DNA from: Comamonas sp. Y33R10-2
GTDB lineage: Bacteria; Pseudomonadota; Gammaproteobacteria; Burkholderiales; Burkholderiaceae_C
Direction of reading: 5' to 3'
NCBI RefSeq assembly: GCF_019355935.1
Contig: NZ_CP079925.1
Location: forward strand, 3,472,001 to 3,536,000
DNA: 64,000 bases
Shown: piece after piece, positions 42,527 to 51,665 of the stretch
How positions within the stretch are numbered: the first letter of the stretch is position 1
Layout of the letters: each line of letters begins with the position of its first letter
Notes under the pieces: generated by a model
Told to the model about the DNA's origin: nothing
The model's input: only the letters and a program-made list of their open reading frames with translations
The model's database searches: none
Made by a program: the position numbers and the translations under genes

Positions 42527-44752
42527 ATGTCTTTTGCACAAAAACTAAATCAATTGTTCCGACGCAACCCCGTTGCAGATGCTGTCCATGCCGATACCGT
42601 TGTACAAGATATGTATGACGGTGCGCTCAACAGTGTGCAAGGTGCGCCTTCCATTACAGGCGTAGAAGACATAGATCGGGAGTACGAGCTGGTTAATTTG
42701 CCGATTCTTGGCACCGCAACGGTGACCAAGCATCAGCGGACTTTGTTTGCTCTGCTCGGTGGCTCGGTACTGGTACTGGTGGTGACTGCGGCTTGGATGC
42801 TGCGCGATGCCAGCAACTCCAATCAACAGCTTGCAGCTACAGGCCAAGCACTGATGCAGTCGCAGCGTCTGGCGAAGTCGGTTTCTCTGGCAATGACGGG
42901 TGCAGCGCCCGCTTTTGATGACGTGAAGAACAGCTCGGATGTGCTGGCTCGTAGCGTGCGCGCTTTGGCGACGGGTGACTCTGCATTGGGCGTGAATGCG
43001 CTTAGCGCCAGCTTGCAAGGCGATGTCAGCAACGTCAGCACGTTGATGGAGCGTGCAGAAAAAAGCGCTAGTTTGATTTTGGGACAGCAAAAGACACTGA
43101 CACAGGTGGGTGAAGCGCTGCGCGCCATTAACCGCCAGTCTGCTGACTTGCTGGAAACTGCAGAAACGATTTCTTCGCTGAAACTGCAGCAAGGCTCTGG
43201 CCCGGCAGAAATTGCCGCTGCTGGTCAGCTGGTGATGTTGACCCAGCGTATTGGTAAATCGGCCAACGAATTCCAGACTCTCGAGGGTGTGAGCCCTGAA
43301 GCCGTGTTTTTGCTGGGTAAGGATTTGAATTCCTTCAAGGAAATCTCGGAAGGTCTGCTCAACGGTAGCAGCGAGATGCGCTTGGCCGCTTCGCGTGACC
43401 CGCAAGTGCGTGAGCAACTCGAGACACTGATTAAGCAGTACGACGAAACACGTACTCAGGCCAGCGCGATTTTGGGTAACTTGCAAGGCTTGGTGTCGGC
43501 GCGTGAAGCACAGACCGGCATTAACAATGATAGCGAGCCACTGCGCCAGCAGCTGGAGAAACTGCAGGCTGATTTGCAAGGTGTTGGCGGCTCTAACATG
43601 CTGCATTTGGTCGTGCTGGCTCTGGCCATTTTGACCGCGGTGTTAAGCGGTATCGGTATTTCTCGCGTTCAGCTGCTGGACAGCCGAGCACGCCAGAAAG
43701 ACGCGGAAGTTCACCAGGCTGATGCCCGCTCGCAGGAGCAGGAGGCCAAGCGCATCAACGACGCCAATCAGGCCGCTATTTTGCGTTTGATGAACGAGTT
43801 GCAGTCTGTCGCTGAGGGCGATTTGACTCAAGAAGCCACGGTGACTGAAGACATCACCGGCGCGATTGCTGACTCGGTGAACTACACCGTTGAAGAGTTG
43901 CGCGTGCTGGTAGGTTCGGTGCAGAACACGGTGACCCGTGTGGCGCAAACCACTGAACAAGTGGATATGACATCGACCGAGCTGCTGGCTGCATCGAACG
44001 AGCAGCTGCACGAGATTCGTGAAACCGGTAAGTCCATTTTGGATATGGCTGGCCGTATTAACAACGTCTCTACACAGGCGCAGGAATCGGCTTTGGTGGC
44101 GCGTCAATCGCTGCAAGCTGCTGACTCGGGCCTGAAGGCTGTGCAAAACGCCATCGGCGGTATGAACTCGATTCGTGACCAGATTCAGGATACGTCTAAG
44201 CGAATCAAACGTCTGGGTGAATCGTCGCAAGAGATTGGCGAAATTACCGAACTGATTTCTGACATTACCGAACAGACCAACGTGCTGGCGCTAAATGCTG
44301 CTATTCAGGCTGCGTCCGCGGGTGAAGCCGGTCGAGGCTTCTCGGTGGTTGCGGAAGAAGTGCAGCGCTTGGCGGAACGCTCTGCCGATGCGACGCGTCA
44401 GATTGCGGCGCTCGTGAAGGCGATTCAGACCGATACCCAAGATGCGGTGGCCGCTATGGAGCGCTCTACCCAGGGTGTGGTGGAGGGTGCGCGACTGTCT
44501 GACTCTGCAGGTACCGCACTGACTGAAATTGATAGCGTGTCTCGCCGACTGGCTGAGCTGATTGAGCAAATTTCTAACGCTACATCGCGTGAAGCCAATA
44601 TGGCCAACGGCGTGGCGGAAAACATTCAGCACATTTTTGCGGTGACCGAGCAGACCGGTGAAGGTACTCGTACAACTGCCCAGCAGGTGCGCGAGCTCTC
44701 ACACATGGCTGAAGAATTACGTCAGTCCGTTTCTCGATTCAAGATTGTCTGA
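42527..44752 (+). CDS. pilJ: Methyl-accepting chemotaxis protein PilJ
   Basis: A 741-residue transducer. TM1 lies near residues 66-89 and TM2 near 357-380, enclosing a helical PilJ-type sensing domain. A HAMP-like linker follows (SRAR to about 480), then the coiled-coil signalling domain with the hairpin tip EQTNVLALNAAIQAASAGEA. It senses surface contact or pilus state and sets ChpA activity. No pilK methyltransferase gene follows; the next gene is the kinase. The start at 42527 is preferred over 42500, which overlaps the end of pilI. Confidence 0.94.
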   Translation: MSFAQKLNQLFRRNPVADAVHADTVVQDMYDGALNSVQGAPSITGVEDIDREYELVNLPILGTATVTKHQRTLFALLGGSVLVLVVTAAWMLRDASNSNQQLAATGQALMQSQRLAKSVSLAMTGAAPAFDDVKNSSDVLARSVRALATGDSALGVNALSASLQGDVSNVSTLMERAEKSASLILGQQKTLTQVGEALRAINRQSADLLETAETISSLKLQQGSGPAEIAAAGQLVMLTQRIGKSANEFQTLEGVSPEAVFLLGKDLNSFKEISEGLLNGSSEMRLAASRDPQVREQLETLIKQYDETRTQASAILGNLQGLVSAREAQTGINNDSEPLRQQLEKLQADLQGVGGSNMLHLVVLALAILTAVLSGIGISRVQLLDSRARQKDAEVHQADARSQEQEAKRINDANQAAILRLMNELQSVAEGDLTQEATVTEDITGAIADSVNYTVEELRVLVGSVQNTVTRVAQTTEQVDMTSTELLAASNEQLHEIRETGKSILDMAGRINNVSTQAQESALVARQSLQAADSGLKAVQNAIGGMNSIRDQIQDTSKRIKRLGESSQEIGEITELISDITEQTNVLALNAAIQAASAGEAGRGFSVVAEEVQRLAERSADATRQIAALVKAIQTDTQDAVAAMERSTQGVVEGARLSDSAGTALTEIDSVSRRLAELIEQISNATSREANMANGVAENIQHIFAVTEQTGEGTRTTAQQVRELSHMAEELRQSVSRFKIV

Positions 44753-44811
44753 TTTGACTCGCTTCCCCTCTCATAAAAATGCACGACCCTCAGTGGTTAA
44801 GGAACTAGAGC

Positions 44812-47800
44812 ATGTCAGTGGTTGACGACTCGCCAACACGTGCAGCTATGTCTGCACCTGCGGAGCAGGACCTGGGCCCATTGGCTTGGGTGCTTGATGA
44901 AGTGCGAAAGTCGCTGGAATCCGCGACTAAGGCAGTAAGCCGCTTCATGCGCGATGCCGATGCTGCCCGTTTGTCGGATCTGGAAGAGCTGGATACATCG
45001 GCGCTGCGCATTGCGCGCCAACAACTGCATCAGGCTTGTGGTGCACTAGAGATGGTGGGGGTCACCGCCCCCGCGCAGGTCATGCGGAGCATGGAAGCGG
45101 CGGTTAACCGTTTCCTTCAGCAGCCTGAGACTTGCACGCAAGAAGCAGCCAGTACGCTGGAGCGCACGCACTTTGCGTTGATGGAGTTTTTAGAGGCGGT
45201 GTTGGCCGGTCAGCAAGTCTCTGCCGTCGCATTGTTTCCTCAGTATCGTCAGACTCAGATACTGGCGGGCAACGATAAGTCTCACCCTGCCGATTTATGG
45301 CCTGCCGAGCGCAGAGCCCGTGAGCCGCGCTGGACAGGGCCTATGCCCGAGCCATTGGCCTATGGGCCACAGGCCCGCGCCATGCTCGATAGCGTGGTGC
45401 TGCGCATGGTCAAAAGTGATGACCGCGAAGCCGCTGCCCAGATGCGTGAGATATGTCTGAGCTTTGCGGCAGGTCTGCCTGAAGACGTCGCTTCACGTAG
45501 TTTCTGGAAAATTGCAGCCGCCTTTTTTGAAGGATTGGCTCGTGGACTCGTTACGGCGGACATTTACGTCAAGCGCATGGCTTCGCGTGTGCTTATGCAA
45601 TATGCATCCATGGCCAAGGGCGAGAGCCTGCCGCCAGCACGTTTGCTGCAAGACTTGATGTTCTTTTGCGCGCAGGCCAAGCCGCGTGAGCAGGCGGGCG
45701 AGTCCTTGCAGGCTGTGCATGAAGCCTATTCCATGGAATTGATGCCCTTGGTGGATTACAACGTGGCCCGTTTTGGCCGCTTTGATCCATCGGTGCTGGT
45801 TATGGCCCGCAAGCGCATTGCTGCGGCTGCAGAAACCTGGTCAGCTTTGGCTGGCGGTGATCGCAGCAAGATTAAATCGATGACTGAGCAGTTCGCTCAT
45901 GTCTCGGAGTCGCTGGTCAAATTGCAGCCAGCCAGCCATGGCCTTGCTCGCGCACTGATTCGTGTGGCTGAAACCGTGGAAAGCATTGGAGAGCCGCCAC
46001 CTGCTGAGTTGGCTATGGAAGTAGCAACCGCTGTGCTGTATCTGCAAGCGAGCTTCATGACGGCGAGCCAGAATGATGAAGTGCATTCTGCTCAGTCCAG
46101 CGTGCTGGTGCACCGCCTTGATGCAGCGTTGAATGGTGCTGCACCTGAGCCGCTCGAAGTGTGGATGGAGGAGCTTTATCGCCAAGCCAGCGACCAGCAG
46201 ACTATGGGGTCTGTGGTGGGCGAGTTGCGGGTGACTTTGGGCGAGTCTGAAAAACAGCTTGACTTGTTTTTCCGCAATCCTACGGACACCACTGTGCTGA
46301 ACTCTGTGCCCGGCCAGATGTCGCAAATGCGCGGTGTGTTGCTGGTGCTGGGCTTTGACCAAGCGGCGATGGCCATGCAGCGCATGCGCGAGACCGTTGA
46401 GCACTTGATGCTCGGTGAGTTGAGTTTTGAAAGCTACCCCCAAGTTTTTGAAAAACTGGGTAGCACTCTGGGTGCCATGGGCTTCCTCATCGACATGCTC
46501 AGCTATCAGCGCCATATGGCACGCAAGCTGTTTGTTTATGACGAAGAAAAGCAGGAACTGCGCATCGCCATGGGCCATAGTCGCAGCCGTGGACCTGAGG
46601 CCTTCCGTCCCACCGTGGACATTCCTACGGATATTGTTCAGGCGCCTGAGTTCAAGGCAGCTCCTCCAGTTGTCGCTGCAGCAGTCACAGCCTTTGCTGC
46701 GACCGTTGCAGCCAATGCTGCGCCTACTACTTCTGTCAGCTGGGAGCATGCTGATCAGCCATTGATGGCTGCGCCCACGCTTGCGGGTGCAGTGTCCCCT
46801 GCGGTTGAAAATGCTGCTTTTGATGCGCTCTTGAGCTTGCCCGAGGTTGCGCCGGCCTCAGCGCATGACGCTGTAATTAAGCGTGCATCGGACTTTGAAG
46901 AAGAATCCTCGCCTTGGTCTGTAACGCAGCCGGGTGCCTTGCCTGAGTTCTCCATGGAGACCGTACCTGCGCAGCAGGATGCGACCTCTGTTGGCTCTGA
47001 TACATTGGCTGATGCCATGGCCCAGGTGTTCAAGGACATGCATGTGGTGAAGCCTTCAGAGGCTGCAGATGCAGAGTTGGCTGCCGGTTTGAATTTTTCA
47101 GGTGATCTGGAGTTGGTGGCTGAGCCCGCAGCAGGCCCAGCACCAAGCCCCGCTTCTGTACCCGATCCTGTCCCTGCCCATGCTCCTTCCTTGCAGGCTC
47201 CCGTTCCTGCTAATGTTGCTCAGGCCATAGAGCTGAGCGCCGAGGATCTCGATGGCGATGAAGAGTTGCTGTCTATCTTCTTGGAAGAAGCTCGTGAAGT
47301 TGTCGATAACGGCCTGAATGCCTTGAAGGTTCTGGCTTATGAGTCAGGAAACCTGAGCGAGCAAACCACGCTGCGACGTGCTTTCCATACGCTCAAGGGT
47401 AGCTCCCGTATGGTGGGCTTGGATGAGTTTGGTGAAGCTGGCTGGTCCATGGAGCAAATGCTCAATGCATGGTTGGCAGAGCAGCAGCCTATGCCCGCGC
47501 CCATGCAGCTTTTGGCGCAGGATTCGCTCAAGGCCTTTGCGGCTTGGGCGCAGGATATTGAAAACCGTCAGGCAGACAACTGGACCGCCACACCTTTCAG
47601 AGCCGCGGCAGATGCCATGCGCTTGACAGGCGAGCGTGCCGAAATTGCTTTGGTTCCACGTCGCGGTCAGCGTGCTGCAGATCTTTTGGATACCGTTCAG
47701 GACATTCCCGAACGGATCGAGCCAGAGCCGGTCATGCCTGAACTCGACTTCCCAGAGGACGAGTCATATCTGGCTTATAACGCGGACCTATTGGAAGATC

Positions 47801-50800
47801 CTGAAGAGGAAGCGCCAGACTTTGCCATGACGGTGATTGACATCCCGGATGATCTGCTCGAGCAGATGGAGGCCATGGATGCAGCGGCGGCTGAGAAGTT
47901 GTACGGGGCTCCTGCTGAGCAGTTGAGCGATTTGGACTTTTCTGCTTTTGAAGCTGCCATGCACGAAAGCGAGCAGGCTGCGATTGAGGCACAAACAGCG
48001 ACAGACCCAGCACCAGAGGTTGTGACGCAGGCCGCGACAGAGCCGGCCTTAGATCCTGCATTGGATGCTGCATTAGAGCCAGTGCTTGACTTAGACGCTG
48101 AGTTTGAAAAATTGTTGGCCGAGGCGCCGCAGGCTGCATTGCCTGAGGTGGCTCAGCCTGAAGTGACGCCTCAAGAGATAGAGGCTTTGCAAGCCTTGCT
48201 GGACGGCGCTCCTGTTGCATCTGTGGCGTCCGTGGAGACTGTAGCCTCTGAGGCTTCAGTAGTGCCTGAGCCAGAAATCGCTGCAGTCGAGGCGATGGCC
48301 CAAGAGACTTCAGGTGATGAAGATGGTTACCGCAATATTGATGGCTTGCGCATTAGCGCGCCGCTTTATAGCGTGTATCTCAATGAGGCCGATGAATGGT
48401 CTGAACGTCTGGGGACAGTGCTTCAGAACTGGTCGCAAGAGCCTGCTGGCGCGATTCCAGATGACGCGATCGCTTTGGCCCATTCACTGGCTGGAAGCTC
48501 AGGCACAGTGGGCTTTAAGGCTTTGTCAGAGTTGGCACGCCTGCTTGAGCATACGCTGATGCACCTGCAAGCTCAGGGCTTTGCTAGCGAGTTGCAGATT
48601 CTGCAATGTGTGACGGCTTCTGATGAAATACGCCGCCTGCTGCATCAGTTTGCGGCTGGCTTCATCAAGGATACTGTGCCCGCCGTTGAAGATGGCTTGC
48701 GCGAAATTCTGAGCACCTCCATTGATGCAAGCGTCTCTGCAGCCACTGCGGTGGTAGATGATGAGTTGGTGGACTTGGCCGATATCGATTGGCCATCGGC
48801 TAATGTAGTCGAGCTGCCTGCTGATCCCAAGGACTTGCCACTGGACTTCGCTGCCGAGCAAGAGCGGGCTGCACAGCCTCAGCCCGACGATTTGACGCCT
48901 GCATTGATTGAAGAATCCGCAGCTGATGACTTTGCTGCTGAGGCGGTATTAGCTGATCAATTCTCCGCTGATCAATTTTCTCCAGATCAATTGCTAGATG
49001 TGGCGCCAGGCACTGTTCAGGCACCTTATTCCATGATGCCTGTGGGCGGTAGTGTGGAGCATGAAGCCGACTTGCAGCGCCGCATCGATGAAGCGATTGC
49101 ACTGGCCGTGCATGCGGGTGCTGATGAAGACGACATCGATGTGCTTGATCAGGTGGACCTCGACCTGTTCCCCATTTTTGAAGAAGAAGCCATCGAGCTG
49201 TTGCCCAAGTTGGGTGCTGCGCTGCGTAGCTGGCATAGCCGTCCCACGCAGGATCAAGCTCGCAACGAAGTTTTGCGCGCTCTGCACACTATCAAGGGTA
49301 GCGCTCGTTTGGCAGGCGCCATGCGCATGGGTGAGATGGCCCACCGCCTGGAATCTGCCGTTGAGCGCATTGACCAAGAGCGCCCTTTAGCCGAATCCAT
49401 TGAGCCATTGTTGGCCAGCTTTGACGCGATTCAAACCAGCTTTGACGTGTTGCGCATGGCTGGCGAGCAAGAGCCTGAGCCGCCTCTGGATCAGATCGAA
49501 GGCGGCTTGGCGCAAGCGCCTTTGCACCTGAGCGTTGCCGCAACTGAAAGCGTGAGAGCTGAGGCTTTGGAGGCTGAGGCCGCCGAGCCACGCGCTGCGA
49601 TTCAGATGCCCGCTCCAGTAGTGGCTCGTGCTTCGTCGCAGCAGACCGTTCGTGTGCGCGCTCAGTTGCTGGACCGCCTGATTTCTCAGACCGGCGAAGT
49701 GCTGATTGCCCGCTCGCGTGTAGATGCACGCCTGATGCAGGCGCGCACGGCACTCGGTGACTTGAACGGTAATTTGGAGCGTTTGCGCTCTCAATTGCGA
49801 GACATTGAAGTGCAGGCCGAAAGCCAGATGCAGTCTCGCCTGGCTTTGTCTAAAGACACGGCTGCTGGCTTTGATCCGCTGGAGTTTGACCGCTTTACCC
49901 GCGTGCAAGAACTCACGCGGATGATGGCCGAGTCGGTCAATGACGTGGCGACGGTGCAGCGCAATTTGCAGCGTGATTTGACCGCGGCTGAAGATGATTT
50001 GGTGGCTCAAGGCCGTCAAGCGCGTGATTTGCAACGTGATTTGCTGCGCACGCGCATGGTGGAGTTCGACTCGTTTGCCGAACGCCTGTACGCCGTGGTG
50101 CGCCAGACCTCCAAAGAGTTGGGCAAGCAAGTTCGCCTGAATATTTTGGGCGGCACTATCGAAATGGACCGCGGCATGCTCGAACGCATGATGCCGGCTT
50201 TCGAGCACATGCTGCGTAACTGCGTGGCCCACGGTGTTGAGCTGCCAGAAAAGCGCTTGGAGCTGGGCAAACCTGCCGTTGGCACCATTGAAATCGTACT
50301 GAGCCATGAGCGCAATGACGTGGTGCTGTCGGTTGAGGACGATGGCGCAGGCTTGAATTTGGAGCGCATTCGCGATAAGGCCATCAGCCTTAAGCTGTGG
50401 ACGGATGAGCGGCATATGACGCTTGAGGACGCGGGTCGTCTGATCTTTGAGCCGGGCTTTAGCACGGCCACTGAAGTGACAGGCGTTTCCGGTCGCGGCA
50501 TTGGTATGGACGTGGTGCGCTCTGAAGTGAACGCGCTGGGCGGCCGTATCGAAACCCATACGGAGCCTAACCGCGGTAGCGCCTTCCGTCTGGTGCTGCC
50601 GCTGACGACAGCGGTGACGCAGGTCGTCATGCTGCGCATTGGTTCTGCTTTCATGGGCGTGCCTGCCAACCTGATTGAAATCGTGCGCCGCGTGCCAGTG
50701 GATGCTTTGGAAGAGAGCTACCGCAAGCACGAGTTCCACGATGGCATTGAAGTGATGCCTTTCTTCTGGGCGGGGGCGCTGTGGCAAACCTCGCTGCACA

Positions 50801-51564
50801 GCGACGAACACGTGGGCCGCACACGCCCCGTGGTCATTGTGCGAAGCGCTTCGCAGCGCATTGCTTTGCACGTGGATGAAGTGCTGGGCAACCAAGAAGT
50901 GGTGATCAAGAACTTAGGCCCACAGCTCTCGCGTCTGCCCGGCTTGACCGGCATGTCCGTGCTGCCTTCAGGTGCGGTCGTGCAAATCTATAACCCGGTG
51001 GCTCTGGCTAACGTGTACGGTGAAAACGTGCGCGCCATGCTGGCCAAGGCTGAGCTGGATGCCGCCGAAGGTGGGCTGCTGAGCCAAGGCTCTGGTTTGC
51101 TGGGTGCAGAAGCGGTTCAGATCACCGTGCCGCTGGTGCTGGTGGTGGATGACTCTATTACCGTTCGCCGTGTCACTCAGCGTCTGCTGCAGCGAGAAGG
51201 TTACCGCGTTACTTTGGCGGCCGACGGCCTGCAAGCCATTGAGCGCTTGCAAGACGAGCGCCCAACCTTGGTGCTGTCGGACATCGAAATGCCGCGCATG
51301 GATGGCTTTGACTTGCTGCGCAATATTCGCGCAGACCAGAAGTTAGAAGGCCTGCCCGTGGTCATGATCACTTCGCGCATTGCCCAAAAGCACCGTGAAA
51401 TGGCCCGTGACTTGGGCGCCGATCACTATCTGGGCAAGCCTTACTCGGATGAAGAGCTGCTGGGCTTGATTCAGCATTACGCCCTGCAGCGCAGTGGCCC
51501 GGCACCTGAGCGTAATCCGCTAAGCGGCCCTGCTGCGAGTGATTTGGGAGCGGCTGCCGAATAA
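44812..51564 (+). CDS. chpA: Hybrid chemosensory histidine kinase ChpA/PilL with multiple Hpt domains and a C-terminal receiver
   Basis: A 2250-residue CheA-like kinase. I see three Hpt-type modules: His859 in FHTLKGSSRM, His1224 in AHSLAGSSG, and His1492 in LHTIKGSARL. Long Ala/Pro/Glu-rich linkers separate them. A CheA dimerisation helix near 1615 (DRLISQTGEVLIARSR) leads to the ATPase domain, with Asn1803 in the N-box HMLRNCVAHG, the G1 box DDGAGLN, and the G2 box SGRGIGMDVV. A CheW-like domain and a receiver (Asp2113-2114, phosphoacceptor Asp2157) finish it. The second Hpt has LAGSS where the others have the Lys-Gly pair. P. aeruginosa ChpA is of similar size. Confidence 0.93.
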   Translation: MSVVDDSPTRAAMSAPAEQDLGPLAWVLDEVRKSLESATKAVSRFMRDADAARLSDLEELDTSALRIARQQLHQACGALEMVGVTAPAQVMRSMEAAVNRFLQQPETCTQEAASTLERTHFALMEFLEAVLAGQQVSAVALFPQYRQTQILAGNDKSHPADLWPAERRAREPRWTGPMPEPLAYGPQARAMLDSVVLRMVKSDDREAAAQMREICLSFAAGLPEDVASRSFWKIAAAFFEGLARGLVTADIYVKRMASRVLMQYASMAKGESLPPARLLQDLMFFCAQAKPREQAGESLQAVHEAYSMELMPLVDYNVARFGRFDPSVLVMARKRIAAAAETWSALAGGDRSKIKSMTEQFAHVSESLVKLQPASHGLARALIRVAETVESIGEPPPAELAMEVATAVLYLQASFMTASQNDEVHSAQSSVLVHRLDAALNGAAPEPLEVWMEELYRQASDQQTMGSVVGELRVTLGESEKQLDLFFRNPTDTTVLNSVPGQMSQMRGVLLVLGFDQAAMAMQRMRETVEHLMLGELSFESYPQVFEKLGSTLGAMGFLIDMLSYQRHMARKLFVYDEEKQELRIAMGHSRSRGPEAFRPTVDIPTDIVQAPEFKAAPPVVAAAVTAFAATVAANAAPTTSVSWEHADQPLMAAPTLAGAVSPAVENAAFDALLSLPEVAPASAHDAVIKRASDFEEESSPWSVTQPGALPEFSMETVPAQQDATSVGSDTLADAMAQVFKDMHVVKPSEAADAELAAGLNFSGDLELVAEPAAGPAPSPASVPDPVPAHAPSLQAPVPANVAQAIELSAEDLDGDEELLSIFLEEAREVVDNGLNALKVLAYESGNLSEQTTLRRAFHTLKGSSRMVGLDEFGEAGWSMEQMLNAWLAEQQPMPAPMQLLAQDSLKAFAAWAQDIENRQADNWTATPFRAAADAMRLTGERAEIALVPRRGQRAADLLDTVQDIPERIEPEPVMPELDFPEDESYLAYNADLLEDPEEEAPDFAMTVIDIPDDLLEQMEAMDAAAAEKLYGAPAEQLSDLDFSAFEAAMHESEQAAIEAQTATDPAPEVVTQAATEPALDPALDAALEPVLDLDAEFEKLLAEAPQAALPEVAQPEVTPQEIEALQALLDGAPVASVASVETVASEASVVPEPEIAAVEAMAQETSGDEDGYRNIDGLRISAPLYSVYLNEADEWSERLGTVLQNWSQEPAGAIPDDAIALAHSLAGSSGTVGFKALSELARLLEHTLMHLQAQGFASELQILQCVTASDEIRRLLHQFAAGFIKDTVPAVEDGLREILSTSIDASVSAATAVVDDELVDLADIDWPSANVVELPADPKDLPLDFAAEQERAAQPQPDDLTPALIEESAADDFAAEAVLADQFSADQFSPDQLLDVAPGTVQAPYSMMPVGGSVEHEADLQRRIDEAIALAVHAGADEDDIDVLDQVDLDLFPIFEEEAIELLPKLGAALRSWHSRPTQDQARNEVLRALHTIKGSARLAGAMRMGEMAHRLESAVERIDQERPLAESIEPLLASFDAIQTSFDVLRMAGEQEPEPPLDQIEGGLAQAPLHLSVAATESVRAEALEAEAAEPRAAIQMPAPVVARASSQQTVRVRAQLLDRLISQTGEVLIARSRVDARLMQARTALGDLNGNLERLRSQLRDIEVQAESQMQSRLALSKDTAAGFDPLEFDRFTRVQELTRMMAESVNDVATVQRNLQRDLTAAEDDLVAQGRQARDLQRDLLRTRMVEFDSFAERLYAVVRQTSKELGKQVRLNILGGTIEMDRGMLERMMPAFEHMLRNCVAHGVELPEKRLELGKPAVGTIEIVLSHERNDVVLSVEDDGAGLNLERIRDKAISLKLWTDERHMTLEDAGRLIFEPGFSTATEVTGVSGRGIGMDVVRSEVNALGGRIETHTEPNRGSAFRLVLPLTTAVTQVVMLRIGSAFMGVPANLIEIVRRVPVDALEESYRKHEFHDGIEVMPFFWAGALWQTSLHSDEHVGRTRPVVIVRSASQRIALHVDEVLGNQEVVIKNLGPQLSRLPGLTGMSVLPSGAVVQIYNPVALANVYGENVRAMLAKAELDAAEGGLLSQGSGLLGAEAVQITVPLVLVVDDSITVRRVTQRLLQREGYRVTLAADGLQAIERLQDERPTLVLSDIEMPRMDGFDLLRNIRADQKLEGLPVVMITSRIAQKHREMARDLGADHYLGKPYSDEELLGLIQHYALQRSGPAPERNPLSGPAASDLGAAAE

Positions 51565-51582
51565 GCGCTGCTACAAAAATAA

Positions 51583-51660
51583 AAGCGGCTTGTCTGCGTC
51601 TTTCATTGATCTGCGGTTCAAAACGACCTCAGATCATTGAAAGGCCGTGACAGGCCGCTT
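51583..51660. terminator. Extended 78-nt hairpin between chpA and phrB
   Basis: The outer stem (12 bp with one G-U) is 51583-51594 with 51649-51660. The inner stem (14 bp with one mismatch) is 51600-51613 with 51630-51643. T-rich tracts flank both sides, so it can terminate both convergent genes, though it is far longer than a usual terminator. Confidence 0.65.
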
Positions 51661-51665
51661 CTTTT

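Noticed and set aside
42545..43606. Minus-strand open frame of 353 codons inside pilJ
   Set aside because: Composition is the antisense of the PilJ coding sequence (His/Gln/Arg-rich, no motif). Real PilJ covers the region.
49387..50895. Minus-strand open frame of 502 codons inside chpA
   Set aside because: Antisense of the conserved kinase core; the plus frame carries the N, G1 and G2 boxes, so this is a shadow.
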